Source: Flavihumibacter petaseus NBRC 106054
Lineage (GTDB): Bacteria > Bacteroidota > Bacteroidia > Chitinophagales > Chitinophagaceae
Direction: 5' to 3'
NCBI RefSeq assembly: GCF_000974785.1
Contig: NZ_BBWV01000001.1
Span: forward strand, 682,001 to 746,000
DNA length: 64,000 bases
Positions 53,092 to 61,551 of the stretch are shown in pieces. Made by a program: the position numbers and the translations under genes. Position 1 is the stretch's first letter, and the number at the start of each line of letters is the position of its first letter. The notes under the pieces are model-generated. The model had not been told where the DNA came from. It saw only the letters and a list, made by a program, of their open reading frames with translations, and made no database searches.

Positions 53092-53873
53092 GACGCTTTT
53101 TTACGGCTGCTGCTCCGCGCAGGAGTCAGACTGGCTTTCAGTTGTTCCATGAGATCCTTGGTATTTGAATGCACCACTTTCATCGGAGCAACCTTGATGG
53201 TTTTGCCTTTGGCCTTGGCCTGAATCAGCTTCATCAATTTATCCGAATAGTCATCCCTGAACGCACTGATGTCGAATTTTTTGGTGAGCTGATTCACGAG
53301 GCTCAAAGCCATTTTCAATTCCGGTGGTTTGCTTTTGGTGGTAGGTATTTTAAGCTCAGCGGGATCCCTGACTTCTTCAGCAAAGCGGATTCTGTTTAGT
53401 ACAAGCGTGTGTTCCTGCGCCTTGATAAGGCAGAGATGTTCACGGCTGTGCATAACCAGCATGCCGATGCCGGCTTTTTTGGACTTCAGCAAAGCTTCAC
53501 ATAAGAGAGCATAGGCCCTGGTGCCGGTTTTATCTGGTTCAAGATAATAGGGTTGCTCGAAATAATTTGTATCGATTTCTTCCAGGTTCACAAACTGGGT
53601 GATCTCTACGTGTTTTGACTTTTCGGGACTGGCCTTCTCAAAATCCGATTTATCCAGTACTACATATTTGTCACCCACCAGGTATCCTTTTACAATATTC
53701 TCCCAGGGCACTTCCTTCCCGGTTTTTTCATTGACTCTTTTAAAGCGGATATTGGCATGATCCTTTTTGTCGAGCATGTCGAGGCTAAGGCTGCTGTCCT
53801 CCACTGCGCTGTACATTTTGACCGGAATATTGACCAGTCCAAACCCAATGGAGCCTGTCCAGATCGCTTTCAT
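53088..53873 (-). CDS. ku: Ku protein (bacterial NHEJ end binder)
   Basis: A 261-residue bacterial Ku of normal length. M-K-A-I-W-T-G-S-I-G-F-G-L-V-N-I-P-V-K is the textbook start; the core (to about 200) has the homodimer ring segments L-D-K-S-D-F and F-E-Q-P-Y-Y-L-E-P-D. The C-terminal tail is Lys-rich (K-A-K-G-K-T-I-K-V), as expected for DNA bridging and LigD recruitment. It lies between a small acidic protein gene and ligD in the same operon. Ku binds broken ends as a homodimer and recruits LigD. Confidence 0.96.
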   Translation of the reverse strand: MKAIWTGSIGFGLVNIPVKMYSAVEDSSLSLDMLDKKDHANIRFKRVNEKTGKEVPWENIVKGYLVGDKYVVLDKSDFEKASPEKSKHVEITQFVNLEEIDTNYFEQPYYLEPDKTGTRAYALLCEALLKSKKAGIGMLVMHSREHLCLIKAQEHTLVLNRIRFAEEVRDPAELKIPTTKSKPPELKMALSLVNQLTKKFDISAFRDDYSDKLMKLIQAKAKGKTIKVAPMKVVHSNTKDLMEQLKASLTPARSSSRKKAS

Positions 53874-53888
53874 GGCAATAAGTTTTTG

Positions 53889-54188
53889 TCAGTCTTTTTT
53901 GTCTCCACCCAAACTGTAATAATTGTTCTCTTCATCTTCTTCCCCGATGTCTTCCATATCATCATCCAGTTCTGATCCCGGAACATCGAGTGTATCGCCG
54001 GGGTTCTCGTGACGTTGCTGGGCGTGAGGTACCTTGATGGCGCCACTGGCCGGATTCATGATGTCTTCATCCGAAGGATAATCCATCTTTTCAAGCTCGG
54101 ATTCGATGTTCTTTTCGTTGGTCTCTTCTTCCATTATTTTTTTGCCGGAGGGTGGCTGGGAATGACCGGGAGGTGTTTTCTTGCTCAT
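53889..54188 (-). CDS. Small acidic hypothetical protein upstream of Ku
   Basis: The ATG at 54188 (M-S-K-K-T-P-P-G-H) gives 99 residues, clearly acidic in the second half (S-E-L-D-D-D-M-E-D-I-G-E-E-D-E-E). No domain or membrane segment recognised. It sits 15 bases before Ku, same strand, and so is likely the first gene of a three-gene NHEJ operon. Might act as a Ku-binding acidic partner, but that is only position-based inference. Confidence 0.65.
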   Translation of the reverse strand: MSKKTPPGHSQPPSGKKIMEEETNEKNIESELEKMDYPSDEDIMNPASGAIKVPHAQQRHENPGDTLDVPGSELDDDMEDIGEEDEENNYYSLGGDKKD

Positions 54189-54247
54189 GGCTGATAATTT
54201 AATTGATCGCCTGCGGTTGCCCTGCATGCAGCAAAAAAAGTATGCCA

Positions 54248-55252
54248 TCATGCAGATGCCCGCGGTATCAGGGTCGCTTCCATCTGGCACTGGACGGTTT
54301 GTTGACGATTTTCCATGGCTTTCAGGAGGATATCGATTGCCTGCCGGCCCATTTCCGGAAGGGGTTGCCGCAGGTAGGTCAGCGGCGCGTAAAAAAGATC
54401 AAGCGATTCCGTTTCATCATAGGTGACGATGGCGAGATCATCCGGTACCCGCAAAGATAAGCGATTGAGATGGCGGAGGCCGGTAGCACAAAGGGTATTT
54501 GAGGCAAAGAGCAGGCCATCAACAGGCTGCGGAAGGTGCAACAGGCGGTCGATGGCTTCCGGTACGCCTTCAGGAACTGCATCCAGCGGCAGCAATTCCT
54601 GCCACTCCGGCAGCGGTGTAATGCCTTTTGCACGCAAAGCATCAAGATAACCCTGTGCCCGCTGGTTCAGGTGAAAGAGTTCGCTGCGATAGTTGATCAG
54701 CCCGATCCTACTTCTCCCCTTTTCAACCAGGTAGGTCACAGCATCCCAGGAAGCCTTATGATTATCCAGCGCCACATAATTTGAAGGCACTTCGGGGAAA
54801 TAACGGTCAAGCAAAACAAGCGGGATCTGCTGTTGGCGGAGGTAACTGATCTGCGCTGCAGCGCCATCAGGCGGGGAAATGATCAGGCCATCCACCTGGC
54901 GGTTAAGAAACGTATCGATCAGCTTCTCAAACTTTGAAAGCTTTTCATCAGAACTGCCAAAGATCACTGTGTACTGATACTTGTCTGCCGCATCCTCAAT
55001 GATCCGCGCCAGTGAAGAAGAGAAAGGGTTGGATATATCAGCTACGATCAACCCGATAGTTAAAGTCTTGTTTGTTTTCAGGCTGCGGGCGATCTGGTTG
55101 GTTCGGTAACCCATCAGTTTGGCAGTTTCCCTGATCTTTTCGCTGATCGCTTTCCCGATACGTCCTTCTTTCTTGTTGTTCAGCACATAAGAAACCAGAG
55201 CGGTGGAAACACCAACGCTTTCGGCTATATCTTTAAGGCTAACACGCTTCAT
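54248..55252 (-). CDS. LacI-family transcriptional regulator of the fructan locus
   Basis: A 334-residue regulator. Residues 1-25 form the LacI helix-turn-helix (L-K-D-I-A-E-S-V-G-V-S-T-A-L-V-S) followed by the hinge helix (A-R-S-L-K-T-N-K-T) and a periplasmic-binding-protein-like sensor (about 65-330). The protein usually represses and is relieved by a sugar. It is divergent from the mini Gfo/Idh-MFS-GH32 genes, and the 141-base gap holds two operator-like palindromes, so it probably regulates them and itself; the inducer is likely fructose or a fructan sugar. Confidence 0.94.
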   Translation of the reverse strand: MKRVSLKDIAESVGVSTALVSYVLNNKKEGRIGKAISEKIRETAKLMGYRTNQIARSLKTNKTLTIGLIVADISNPFSSSLARIIEDAADKYQYTVIFGSSDEKLSKFEKLIDTFLNRQVDGLIISPPDGAAAQISYLRQQQIPLVLLDRYFPEVPSNYVALDNHKASWDAVTYLVEKGRSRIGLINYRSELFHLNQRAQGYLDALRAKGITPLPEWQELLPLDAVPEGVPEAIDRLLHLPQPVDGLLFASNTLCATGLRHLNRLSLRVPDDLAIVTYDETESLDLFYAPLTYLRQPLPEMGRQAIDILLKAMENRQQTVQCQMEATLIPRASA

Positions 55253-55292
55253 AGTTGCTTCTGTATCAGGATAAAAAGGAATACCAAGTTAG

Positions 55293-55308
55293 TGTTAAAC
55301 GGCGTTAA
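55293..55308. promoter_or_regulatory. Operator-like half-palindrome near the LacI start
   Basis: GTTAA-ACGGCG-TTAAC, outer arms complementary around 6 bases, 41 bases upstream of the LacI start codon. A second candidate site for the same regulator, autoregulation being likely. Confidence 0.4.
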
Positions 55309-55320
55309 CAAAAGGTGAAG

Positions 55321-55338
55321 AGTTTAAACGATTAAACT
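55321..55338. promoter_or_regulatory. LacI-type operator in the fructan divergent region
   Basis: AGTTTAAACGATTAAACT, a nearly perfect palindrome with a central CG, typical of LacI-family operators. It covers the expected -33 region for the -7 box at 55347. Confidence 0.65.
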
Positions 55339-55346
55339 TTTTGCTA

Positions 55347-55354
55347 TACCTTTG
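55347..55354 (+). promoter_or_regulatory. Bacteroidota -7 box (TACCTTTG)
   Basis: Exact TAnnTTTG match, 9 bases downstream of the palindrome; predicted start about 55361, giving a 33-base leader for the mini-protein gene at 55394. Confidence 0.65.
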
Positions 55355-55393
55355 TGTCTTATAGACGTAAAGTGATAACGAAAACACCGGAAC

Positions 55394-55687
55394 ATGGATA
55401 CGTTTAAAAACATTGGACTGGTAGAGTGCAGTAAGTCTGGAAAGATCTTTCAACTCGGTACCACCAGTACCATCCAGGGATATAATCTGAAAAAGGTGCT
55501 GATCAACGGCACCATCTCCGAGGGTCTTGCCCGCAATCTTTATCCCGAGGCGGAAGTGGTGCAGGAACTCGAAGCGATCACACAAGACGCATCAATTGAC
55601 CTGGTGATCATATCCGCCCCGCAGGGATATGACCGCACCCTGGTTTCTGAAGTGATGCAATCCGGCAAACCAGTCCGGATCGTCTAG
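55394..55687 (+). CDS. 97-residue Gfo/Idh/MocA-like mini-protein
   Basis: A short protein that resembles part of a Rossmann dehydrogenase fold: L-Y-P-E-A-E-V-V-Q-E-L-E-A-I-T, D-L-V-I-I-S-A-P and a final S-G-K-P-V-R-I-V, as at the end of the first half of a Gfo/Idh/MocA NAD-binding domain (usual form A-G-K-H-V). The N-terminal glycine loop is replaced by a variant stretch and there is no second domain. The start has a good promoter and operator. It could be a regulatory or remnant domain; no function claimed. Confidence 0.7.
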   Translation: MDTFKNIGLVECSKSGKIFQLGTTSTIQGYNLKKVLINGTISEGLARNLYPEAEVVQELEAITQDASIDLVIISAPQGYDRTLVSEVMQSGKPVRIV

Positions 55688-55765
55688 TCAACAATTGTTG
55701 CCTTTTTTTAACGATGAATGCCTGCCAGAACGGGGGCATTTTGTTGTACCTGAAACTGTAAACAC

Positions 55766-57118
55766 ATGACACAAACATTTTATCCGCATAAGTCCAGGAG
55801 GACGTTTTACACGGCAATACCGCCTAAGAAGACTTTTTCCGGGTCGATAACGGCCACGGAGAACCGAAACAAAAAAGACATGGAGCTGACTGCAAACGAA
55901 GAACAAAAGGAGACCGGCAAAGCGCCGAAGGACAAAAAATTTGACCTGCAACCGGGATTGATCACCCTGATGCTGGGTGGTCTGAGCCTCGGCATGGCGG
56001 AGTTCATGATTATGGGCGTGTTGCCTGACGTAGCACAATCCCTCCAGGTATCCATTCCTGTGGCAGGGCAGCTCATTTCCCTTTACGCACTGGGTGTGGT
56101 GATTGGCGCACCGCTGATGGTGATGCTGGCGGGCAAGTTTCCACCCAAACAATTGCTGATGGCCATGATGGGGATGTTCGGCTTATTTAACGGCATTTTC
56201 GCGCTCGCTCCCAACCATGAGACGCTTGCTGCAGCAAGGCTGTTTTCCGGCCTTCCGCATGGCGCCTTCTTTGGGGTCGGCGCAGTAGTGGCCAGCAAGC
56301 TTGCAGCGCCCGGCCGTGAAGCAAGGGCAGTGTCAGTCATGTTCGCCGGACTCACGGTAGCCAACCTCATTGGCGTACCCCTGGGTACCTGGATCGGTCA
56401 CCAGTTCAGCTGGAGGATCTCGTTTGGCATTGTTGCCCTCGTAGCCTGGATAACGGCAATCAGTATCCGCAAATGGCTGCCCAATGTTGCGACTCAGCAA
56501 AACGGAAGCGCCAGGGAAAGCCTGCAGGTTTTTAAAAGTCCCGCATTCTGGACCATCATTGGTATTTCTGCAATCGGAACCGGAGGCATGTTTACCTGGA
56601 TTTCCTATATCGCGCCCCTGATGATCAACGTATCCGGATTTCCTGCCGGCAGCATGATGCTCATCATGATGGTGGCGGGTCTCGGAATGGCTGTAGGTAA
56701 TTTCATCGGAGGCCGCCTGGCGGACCGCTATTCTCCCCTGAAAACGACAGCTTCCCTCCTGCTGGCCATGATCGTGTGCCTGCTCGCAGTTGCCCTGCTG
56801 TCCAAATACCAGGTGATCTCCATCCTCCTCACCTTTGTAACGGGCGCCACGGCTTTCGCGGTGATCGCACCCATGCAGATGCTGATGATCAGTCACGCTA
56901 AAAACGCTGAAATGCTGGCCAGCGCTACCCTGCAGGCAAGCGCCAATACCGGTAACGCCCTCGGCGCCTTTCTTGGCGGTTTGCCCATCGCAGCCGGTTT
57001 CGGTTATACCTCGCCGGAATATGTAGGCGTTGTGCTCGCCTTTATCGGATTCCTGTTCTGTATGCTGCTGCGTACTATTCCCAGGCAGCTTTCAGTTCAA
57101 AAACATCCAGCTGTTTAA
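55766..57118 (+). CDS. MFS transporter (DHA1/AraJ-like sugar or drug efflux type)
   Basis: A 450-residue 12-helix carrier; the ATG at 55766 gives a charged 40-residue lead, and an alternative ATG at 55880 (M-E-L-T-A-N-E-E) gives a more normal length. G-G-L-S-L-G-M-A-E-F-M-I-M-G-V-L-P is the classic start of the AraJ/chloramphenicol-exporter group; R-L-F-S-G-L-P-H-G-A-F-F-G-V and G-G-R-L-A-D-R-Y are further marks. Despite the fructan setting, this family is usually for export. Its 3' end overlaps the GH32 gene by 44 bases, convergent. Confidence 0.87.
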   Translation: MTQTFYPHKSRRTFYTAIPPKKTFSGSITATENRNKKDMELTANEEQKETGKAPKDKKFDLQPGLITLMLGGLSLGMAEFMIMGVLPDVAQSLQVSIPVAGQLISLYALGVVIGAPLMVMLAGKFPPKQLLMAMMGMFGLFNGIFALAPNHETLAAARLFSGLPHGAFFGVGAVVASKLAAPGREARAVSVMFAGLTVANLIGVPLGTWIGHQFSWRISFGIVALVAWITAISIRKWLPNVATQQNGSARESLQVFKSPAFWTIIGISAIGTGGMFTWISYIAPLMINVSGFPAGSMMLIMMVAGLGMAVGNFIGGRLADRYSPLKTTASLLLAMIVCLLAVALLSKYQVISILLTFVTGATAFAVIAPMQMLMISHAKNAEMLASATLQASANTGNALGAFLGGLPIAAGFGYTSPEYVGVVLAFIGFLFCMLLRTIPRQLSVQKHPAV

Positions 57119-58751
57119 AGGAACATTTGCCACCGGTTACGGATATAGATGACTTGGTTCCGGAGATGTTTTTATTCACCGGCATATAGTAAAGGCCATT
57201 GTTGGCAAAAATTTCCAGGCCGGTGCGATCAGCATAAACTGTTAGTTGAAGATTCCCCTGCTGAAGGGGAATTTTTGCTTTTATGCCATCACAGCTGAGT
57301 TCACCTGCTGCTGCATCATACAGAACTTCCAGGCCGCGGATGTCAATGTGTATCGCGCTGCTCTTTCCGGGTGTTGCCACCATCCGAAACTCCAGCAGTT
57401 CCGCCTGTGTTTCACCAAGCGGATCGTCTGACTTTTCGGAAAGGCTGATGGCGCCACTGCGGATCGTTCTTCTGCGCAGTGTTTCGAGTTCTTTCACAGG
57501 AATTCTGACCATTCTTATTCCTTCGGGGGTAGTGATCAGTTTTAATTCCATCGGAATGGTCATGCTCTGGTTGAAAGCCATGTCACCCTTATCGGTTGCG
57601 GTTTGCCACCAGCCGATCTCGATCCTTCTACCGGTTGGTTCATTGCTGAAGGTCTGCGCTGCATAATATCCCCGACCCACCTGCCCCACGAGCCGCTCTG
57701 CGTCCGGCCTGAAGGTTTTGCCATCAAAACTCCCGATCGCATAAACACTATTGGCTGCTGACAGTACCCATCTTGTATTGGCCGGATTGCCGTCAACAGG
57801 CAGCTCAAAAAAGTCAGGGCATTCATGCAGGTAACGATCGTCTTTCACCCCACCCCGCACGATGGAAGTTTTTGTCCAGTCCTTCAGATTATCCGAGCGC
57901 AGGAACTGCATGGAGTGCTGCCCGCCTTCCTGTTCTACCCAGAAGAGCATTACCCAGTGGTTACCCGGGGCGTACCAGAACACTTTGGGGTCCCGGTTAT
58001 CCGTCCTGACCCTGGGCACTGCAGCATGATCCATTTTCTGAAAATACATACCATCCGTTGTCCACGCCAGCCCCTGGCACCATGCCTTTGCGCCGGTAAA
58101 AAACATCACCATGGCAGGTGTGCCCGGCTTGCCGAAGCCACTTGTATTGTTGGAATCTACCACCGCCGTACCGCTGAACATCGGGCCGTACCCGTCAGGA
58201 TGCAACGCATCGCCGATTTCTTTCCAGTGGATCATGTCTTTGCTGACAGCATGCCCCCAGGTCATATTGCCCCAACCCCTTCCATAAGGATTATGCTGGA
58301 AGAACAGGTGGTATTGTCCCTGGTAAAAGCACATGCCGTTGGGATCATTGGTCCATCCCCGTTGGGGCGAAAAATGAAATTGTCCGCGCAATGCTTCACT
58401 GTATAATTTACCCGAATTGGTATCGAGATCCGACTGAACAACCGGGTGGAAGGTCGGTGAACCCAACGCGAGCTTGTCCACCCGCAACTCGATCGAATCA
58501 CCTTTCCATTCACTGATATCAAGATAAGCGAACCAGTCCGCCCTGTCCTCCGACAACTCAATATCAAAGAAGCGAACCAGTACACCATCTTTCCAGATCT
58601 CCACGTTCTTTTTTGGAGCGCCGTTTTTTACCGGCAGTTGCAGGTATTTTTTTGCGGGCGTGAAATAAGCGTTGAAAGCCTGTTGTGAAAAGCCGGATAC
58701 CGATACACATAGTAGTCCTGCCAGCAAAATCCATCTCGTCGTAAGATTCAT
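57075..58751 (-). CDS. GH32 glycosidase (fructanase/levanase-like) with N-terminal extension domain
   Basis: The ATG at 58751 opens a signal peptide (M-N-L-T-T-R-W-I-L-L...F-S-Q). Residues about 30-105 form an extra beta domain (W-K-D-G-V-L-V-R-F-F-D), then the GH32 propeller: nucleophile Asp136 in W-T-N-D-P-N-G, transition-state Asp in R-D-P-K, acid/base Glu in E-C-P-D; the beta-sandwich follows to residue 558. GH32 enzymes cut levan, inulin or sucrose-type fructosyl bonds. It follows the second GH32 by 11 bases. Confidence 0.9.
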   Translation of the reverse strand: MNLTTRWILLAGLLCVSVSGFSQQAFNAYFTPAKKYLQLPVKNGAPKKNVEIWKDGVLVRFFDIELSEDRADWFAYLDISEWKGDSIELRVDKLALGSPTFHPVVQSDLDTNSGKLYSEALRGQFHFSPQRGWTNDPNGMCFYQGQYHLFFQHNPYGRGWGNMTWGHAVSKDMIHWKEIGDALHPDGYGPMFSGTAVVDSNNTSGFGKPGTPAMVMFFTGAKAWCQGLAWTTDGMYFQKMDHAAVPRVRTDNRDPKVFWYAPGNHWVMLFWVEQEGGQHSMQFLRSDNLKDWTKTSIVRGGVKDDRYLHECPDFFELPVDGNPANTRWVLSAANSVYAIGSFDGKTFRPDAERLVGQVGRGYYAAQTFSNEPTGRRIEIGWWQTATDKGDMAFNQSMTIPMELKLITTPEGIRMVRIPVKELETLRRRTIRSGAISLSEKSDDPLGETQAELLEFRMVATPGKSSAIHIDIRGLEVLYDAAAGELSCDGIKAKIPLQQGNLQLTVYADRTGLEIFANNGLYYMPVNKNISGTKSSISVTGGKCSFKQLDVFELKAAWE

Positions 58752-58762
58752 ATTCAATGTTG

Positions 58763-60271
58763 CTATTTGGCTGGTGAGCGTGCGGGATTCAACATTTCAA
58801 CATACCATTCAACCGGAAAATTGTATGGAATGCTGGAGCCCGTTATCCGGAAAGTTTCAGTTGGGAAAAAGATGGCAGTCATGCTGGTCCAACCGTCAAA
58901 CAGTTCCAAAGAACTCCGGTCAAGGATAAAATCCAGTTCAAGTGTTTTGGATGATGTCAACCGCGGGGCATAGATGATTTTTGGGAAATCAGGATGGAAG
59001 TCTGTGTTACCTGCCTCTGAGCGGTCGATGAAATACTGATTGGTACTGTGATCATAACCAAATACCAGCTTCTCTCCTTTTCCGTTGGTGCATTGAATGG
59101 CGACGCTGGTCACGGGCATGGTCAGCCGCATCCTGAGGAGACTGTCCTTTTGGGTATTGTAAACATCAGGCGGGCCGCCAAACGTAAAATTTTTTAATGT
59201 ATATCTTGTACTGATGAGGGAAGTCGGAAAATCCAGCGGGTATGTCCGCACCGCAAGATTGTTCCCTTCACCCTGGATAGATAAAGTTCTCGGAAGGGTC
59301 ATCGCACTTCTCCACCGGGTAGTAGGTACATCCTGCGCGTATCGCCAGTCACTCATCCAGCCAATGAAAACCGGTGTCTGCTTATCTGAAGAAATGGTGA
59401 CTCCCGCATAATTATCAGGGCCATAGTCCAGCCAGCGGGTCAGTGTATCACGGGGAGTGAATTCCTTTCCGTTAAAATCACCCAGGAAGTACTGCGTTGC
59501 TGAACCTCCATTGGGGCCACCCGGGTTGATACTTACCAGCAACACCCAATAATTCTTCCCTTTATAACGCAAAGGGAAAAGGTCAGGACATTCCCATACG
59601 CCACCATGTGCACCAACTTTCTCACCAAACTCCGATAACTTTTTCCAGTTTTTCAGATCAGGCGATGCAAAAAAAGTGATCCTGTCTTTGGTAGCCAGCG
59701 TCATGATCCATTGCCTGGTGTCTTCATGCCAGCGAACTTTAGGATCGCGGAAATCAATGATACCAGGGTTTTTCAACACGGGGTTGCCGGCGTATTTCGT
59801 CCACGTCATGCCTTCATCCAGGCTGTACGCAATACTCTGGTTCTGGTAATCCTGTTTACCGGCGTCAGCCCCTTTGGGATCATGGTGCGTGAAAATCGCT
59901 ACGATGGGAACTTTTCCGTCTTTTCCAAAGCCACTGGTATTATTCTTATCTACTACGGCACTGCCCGAAAAAATATAACCCAGACTATCAGGGTACAGGG
60001 CGATAGGCTGCTCCTTCCAGCGGAAGAGGTCTTTACTGGTCGCATGGCCCCAATGCATCGGCCCCCATTTGTTGCCACCGGGATAGTATTGGAAAAACAG
60101 GTGGTAAACACCCTTGTATTCGAACATTCCGTTGGGATCATTCATCCAGTGGCGTTCGGGCGAAAAGTGAATCATAGGCCGATGCGCTTCACCGGAATCT
60201 GATTGCGCCAAAGTATTTGAAAGTCTTACTGCCAGCAGGCAGATGAGCAATAATCGTGTGAAAATTTTCAA
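58763..60271 (-). CDS. GH32 glycosidase (exo-fructanase type)
   Basis: A 502-residue secreted enzyme with a signal peptide to about residue 23 (T-L-A-Q). GH32 motifs: nucleophile Asp45 in M-N-D-P-N-G, Asp in F-R-D-P-K, acid/base Glu in W-E-C-P-D. The C-terminal beta-sandwich is present (L-E-L-D-F-I-L-D-R-S-S-L-E-L-F). Together with the neighbouring GH32 it likely splits levan or inulin to fructose. No SusCD pair or fructokinase is present in the locus, so uptake and phosphorylation must use other genes. Confidence 0.92.
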   Translation of the reverse strand: MKIFTRLLLICLLAVRLSNTLAQSDSGEAHRPMIHFSPERHWMNDPNGMFEYKGVYHLFFQYYPGGNKWGPMHWGHATSKDLFRWKEQPIALYPDSLGYIFSGSAVVDKNNTSGFGKDGKVPIVAIFTHHDPKGADAGKQDYQNQSIAYSLDEGMTWTKYAGNPVLKNPGIIDFRDPKVRWHEDTRQWIMTLATKDRITFFASPDLKNWKKLSEFGEKVGAHGGVWECPDLFPLRYKGKNYWVLLVSINPGGPNGGSATQYFLGDFNGKEFTPRDTLTRWLDYGPDNYAGVTISSDKQTPVFIGWMSDWRYAQDVPTTRWRSAMTLPRTLSIQGEGNNLAVRTYPLDFPTSLISTRYTLKNFTFGGPPDVYNTQKDSLLRMRLTMPVTSVAIQCTNGKGEKLVFGYDHSTNQYFIDRSEAGNTDFHPDFPKIIYAPRLTSSKTLELDFILDRSSLELFDGWTSMTAIFFPTETFRITGSSIPYNFPVEWYVEMLNPARSPAK

Positions 60272-60655
60272 GCGGTTGGTTATTGCCGTTAAGTTACTGG
60301 TTGGTTACCAATTCCCCACAAATGTCATAGGTCTTTTTACCATTGTAAGCCGCAAAACCTCATGAAAGGCCTGTTTTGACTAACGGGCTTCGGAAAAACT
60401 ACTCATGAAAGCCACACTTACCGGAATGATACTGGAATGATACTTCAATGCAAGGGGAATAGCAGTGCGGAATCAGCAATTGCAATATATACGGATCTCC
60501 TGATCACTAAGGCCGCAACGAGGTTCGAAAGGCCACACAAAGGCCTCCGCGTTGACAAACATCTGGTTGTTAATCAAATGGTTGCCAATAAACACAAACG
60601 GCCCCTTTACCGCAAATCCTTACCCACAGAGCTTTTGACCGCTTTTAAACGCCTT

Positions 60656-60722
60656 ATCCATGTGTCAAAATGGCCTCTTCCCTATACAAACCCACCCCTT
60701 AATACGGGAATGACACATGGAT
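60656..60722. repeat. Perfect 12-bp inverted repeat with 43-base loop
   Basis: ATCCATGTGTCA (60656-60667) pairs exactly with TGACACATGGAT (60711-60722). Confidence 0.75.
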
Positions 60723-60904
60723 TAAACTTGTTCTAGTCCGGGTTAAGTGAACCTCCCAACTTCGCTAAAGCTACTTAAGGCGAGGCCCGCCTACGCTTAA
60801 CCTTCAGCCTCCGTTATCGCTTCGGCTGACAATGTTGGTGGTCGAGGCCCACCTTCGGGAAAGCTTTGATGGGCAGGACAACAAACTTCAAACCCAACTA
60901 CAAA

Positions 60905-60935
60905 CCCCTGCCTACGCTAAAGCTTCGGCAGGCAA
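60905..60935. repeat. Palindromic element of the CTACGCTAAAGCTTCGGCAGG family
   Basis: CCTGCC...GGCAGG arms around the AAGCTT centre. Text of this kind recurs in many environmental bacterial genomes and encodes P-A-Y-A-K-A-S-A-G-K when read through. Related CTAAAGC/CTTCGGC pieces lie at 60763-60850. Confidence 0.7.
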
Positions 60936-61075
60936 AGCCAAACTTCAGACCTCAAACCTCTCTCCCCCGACGTTTATTCGCCAGAACCAATCAATGCCCG
61001 AACATCAACAATTATTTTCCCGAATTTCAGAATAATATTCGGAAACATCCGTACCTTTCCGAAAAGTTAGCGGAA

Positions 61076-61546
61076 ATGACAGCAAATCTTGATACAATCG
61101 ACCTCCGGATCCTGGAGTTGATGCAGGACAATGCCCGCATTTCCAATGCTGACCTTGCCCGTGAACTGGAAATGGCCCCGTCCGCTGTCCTGGAAAGAGT
61201 CAAGAAACTTGAACAGAAAAAAGTAATCCTCGGTTACACTACCCGCATCAACCCCCAGGCCGTCCAGCAAAAATTGCTCGCCTTTATTTTCGTCCGTACC
61301 AATGATGGTTTCGGCGAAACCGGTTCAACTACCGAAGCGCTCTCTAAAATTCCCGAAGTGCAGGAAGTGCACCATATCGCCGGGGAAGACTGCTTCATCC
61401 TCAAGATCCGAACCGAAGACGCCGCCTCCCTCATGCACCTCATGCGAAATTCCCTTAAACAAATCCCTAAGATCTCCTCGACCCGAACCACCATTGTTTT
61501 GGAAACTGTGAAAGAAGAACAAACTATCGTAATACCTAATTCCTGA
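61076..61546 (+). CDS. Lrp/AsnC-family transcriptional regulator
   Basis: The ATG at 61076 (M-T-A-N-L-D-T-I-D) is the family start; the frame extends upstream only as repeat text. The 156-residue protein has the Lrp HTH (L-D-T-I-D-L-R-I-L-E-L-M-Q-D-N-A-R, A-P-S-A-V-L-E-R-V-K-K-L-E) and the RAM ligand-binding domain (about 70-150, H-H-I-A-G-E-D-C-F-I-L-K). It controls amino-acid linked genes. The EamA exporter begins 5 bases after its stop, so it is probably its target and operon partner. Confidence 0.93.
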   Translation: MTANLDTIDLRILELMQDNARISNADLARELEMAPSAVLERVKKLEQKKVILGYTTRINPQAVQQKLLAFIFVRTNDGFGETGSTTEALSKIPEVQEVHHIAGEDCFILKIRTEDAASLMHLMRNSLKQIPKISSTRTTIVLETVKEEQTIVIPNS

Positions 61547-61551
61547 AAATC

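Larger units (their letters stand above)
60272..61075. other. 804-bp region without a convincing gene between GH32 and the Lrp gene
   Basis: Holds the promoter region of the GH32 pair on the left, a 12-bp inverted repeat (60656-60722), and on the right a cluster of CGCTAAAGCTTCGGC-type palindromic elements. The open frames here are short and of repeat composition. Confidence 0.6.

Noticed and set aside
60832-61035. Frame that includes P-A-Y-A-K-A-S-A-G-K
   Set aside because: Translation of a palindromic repeat element with no start context, not a gene.
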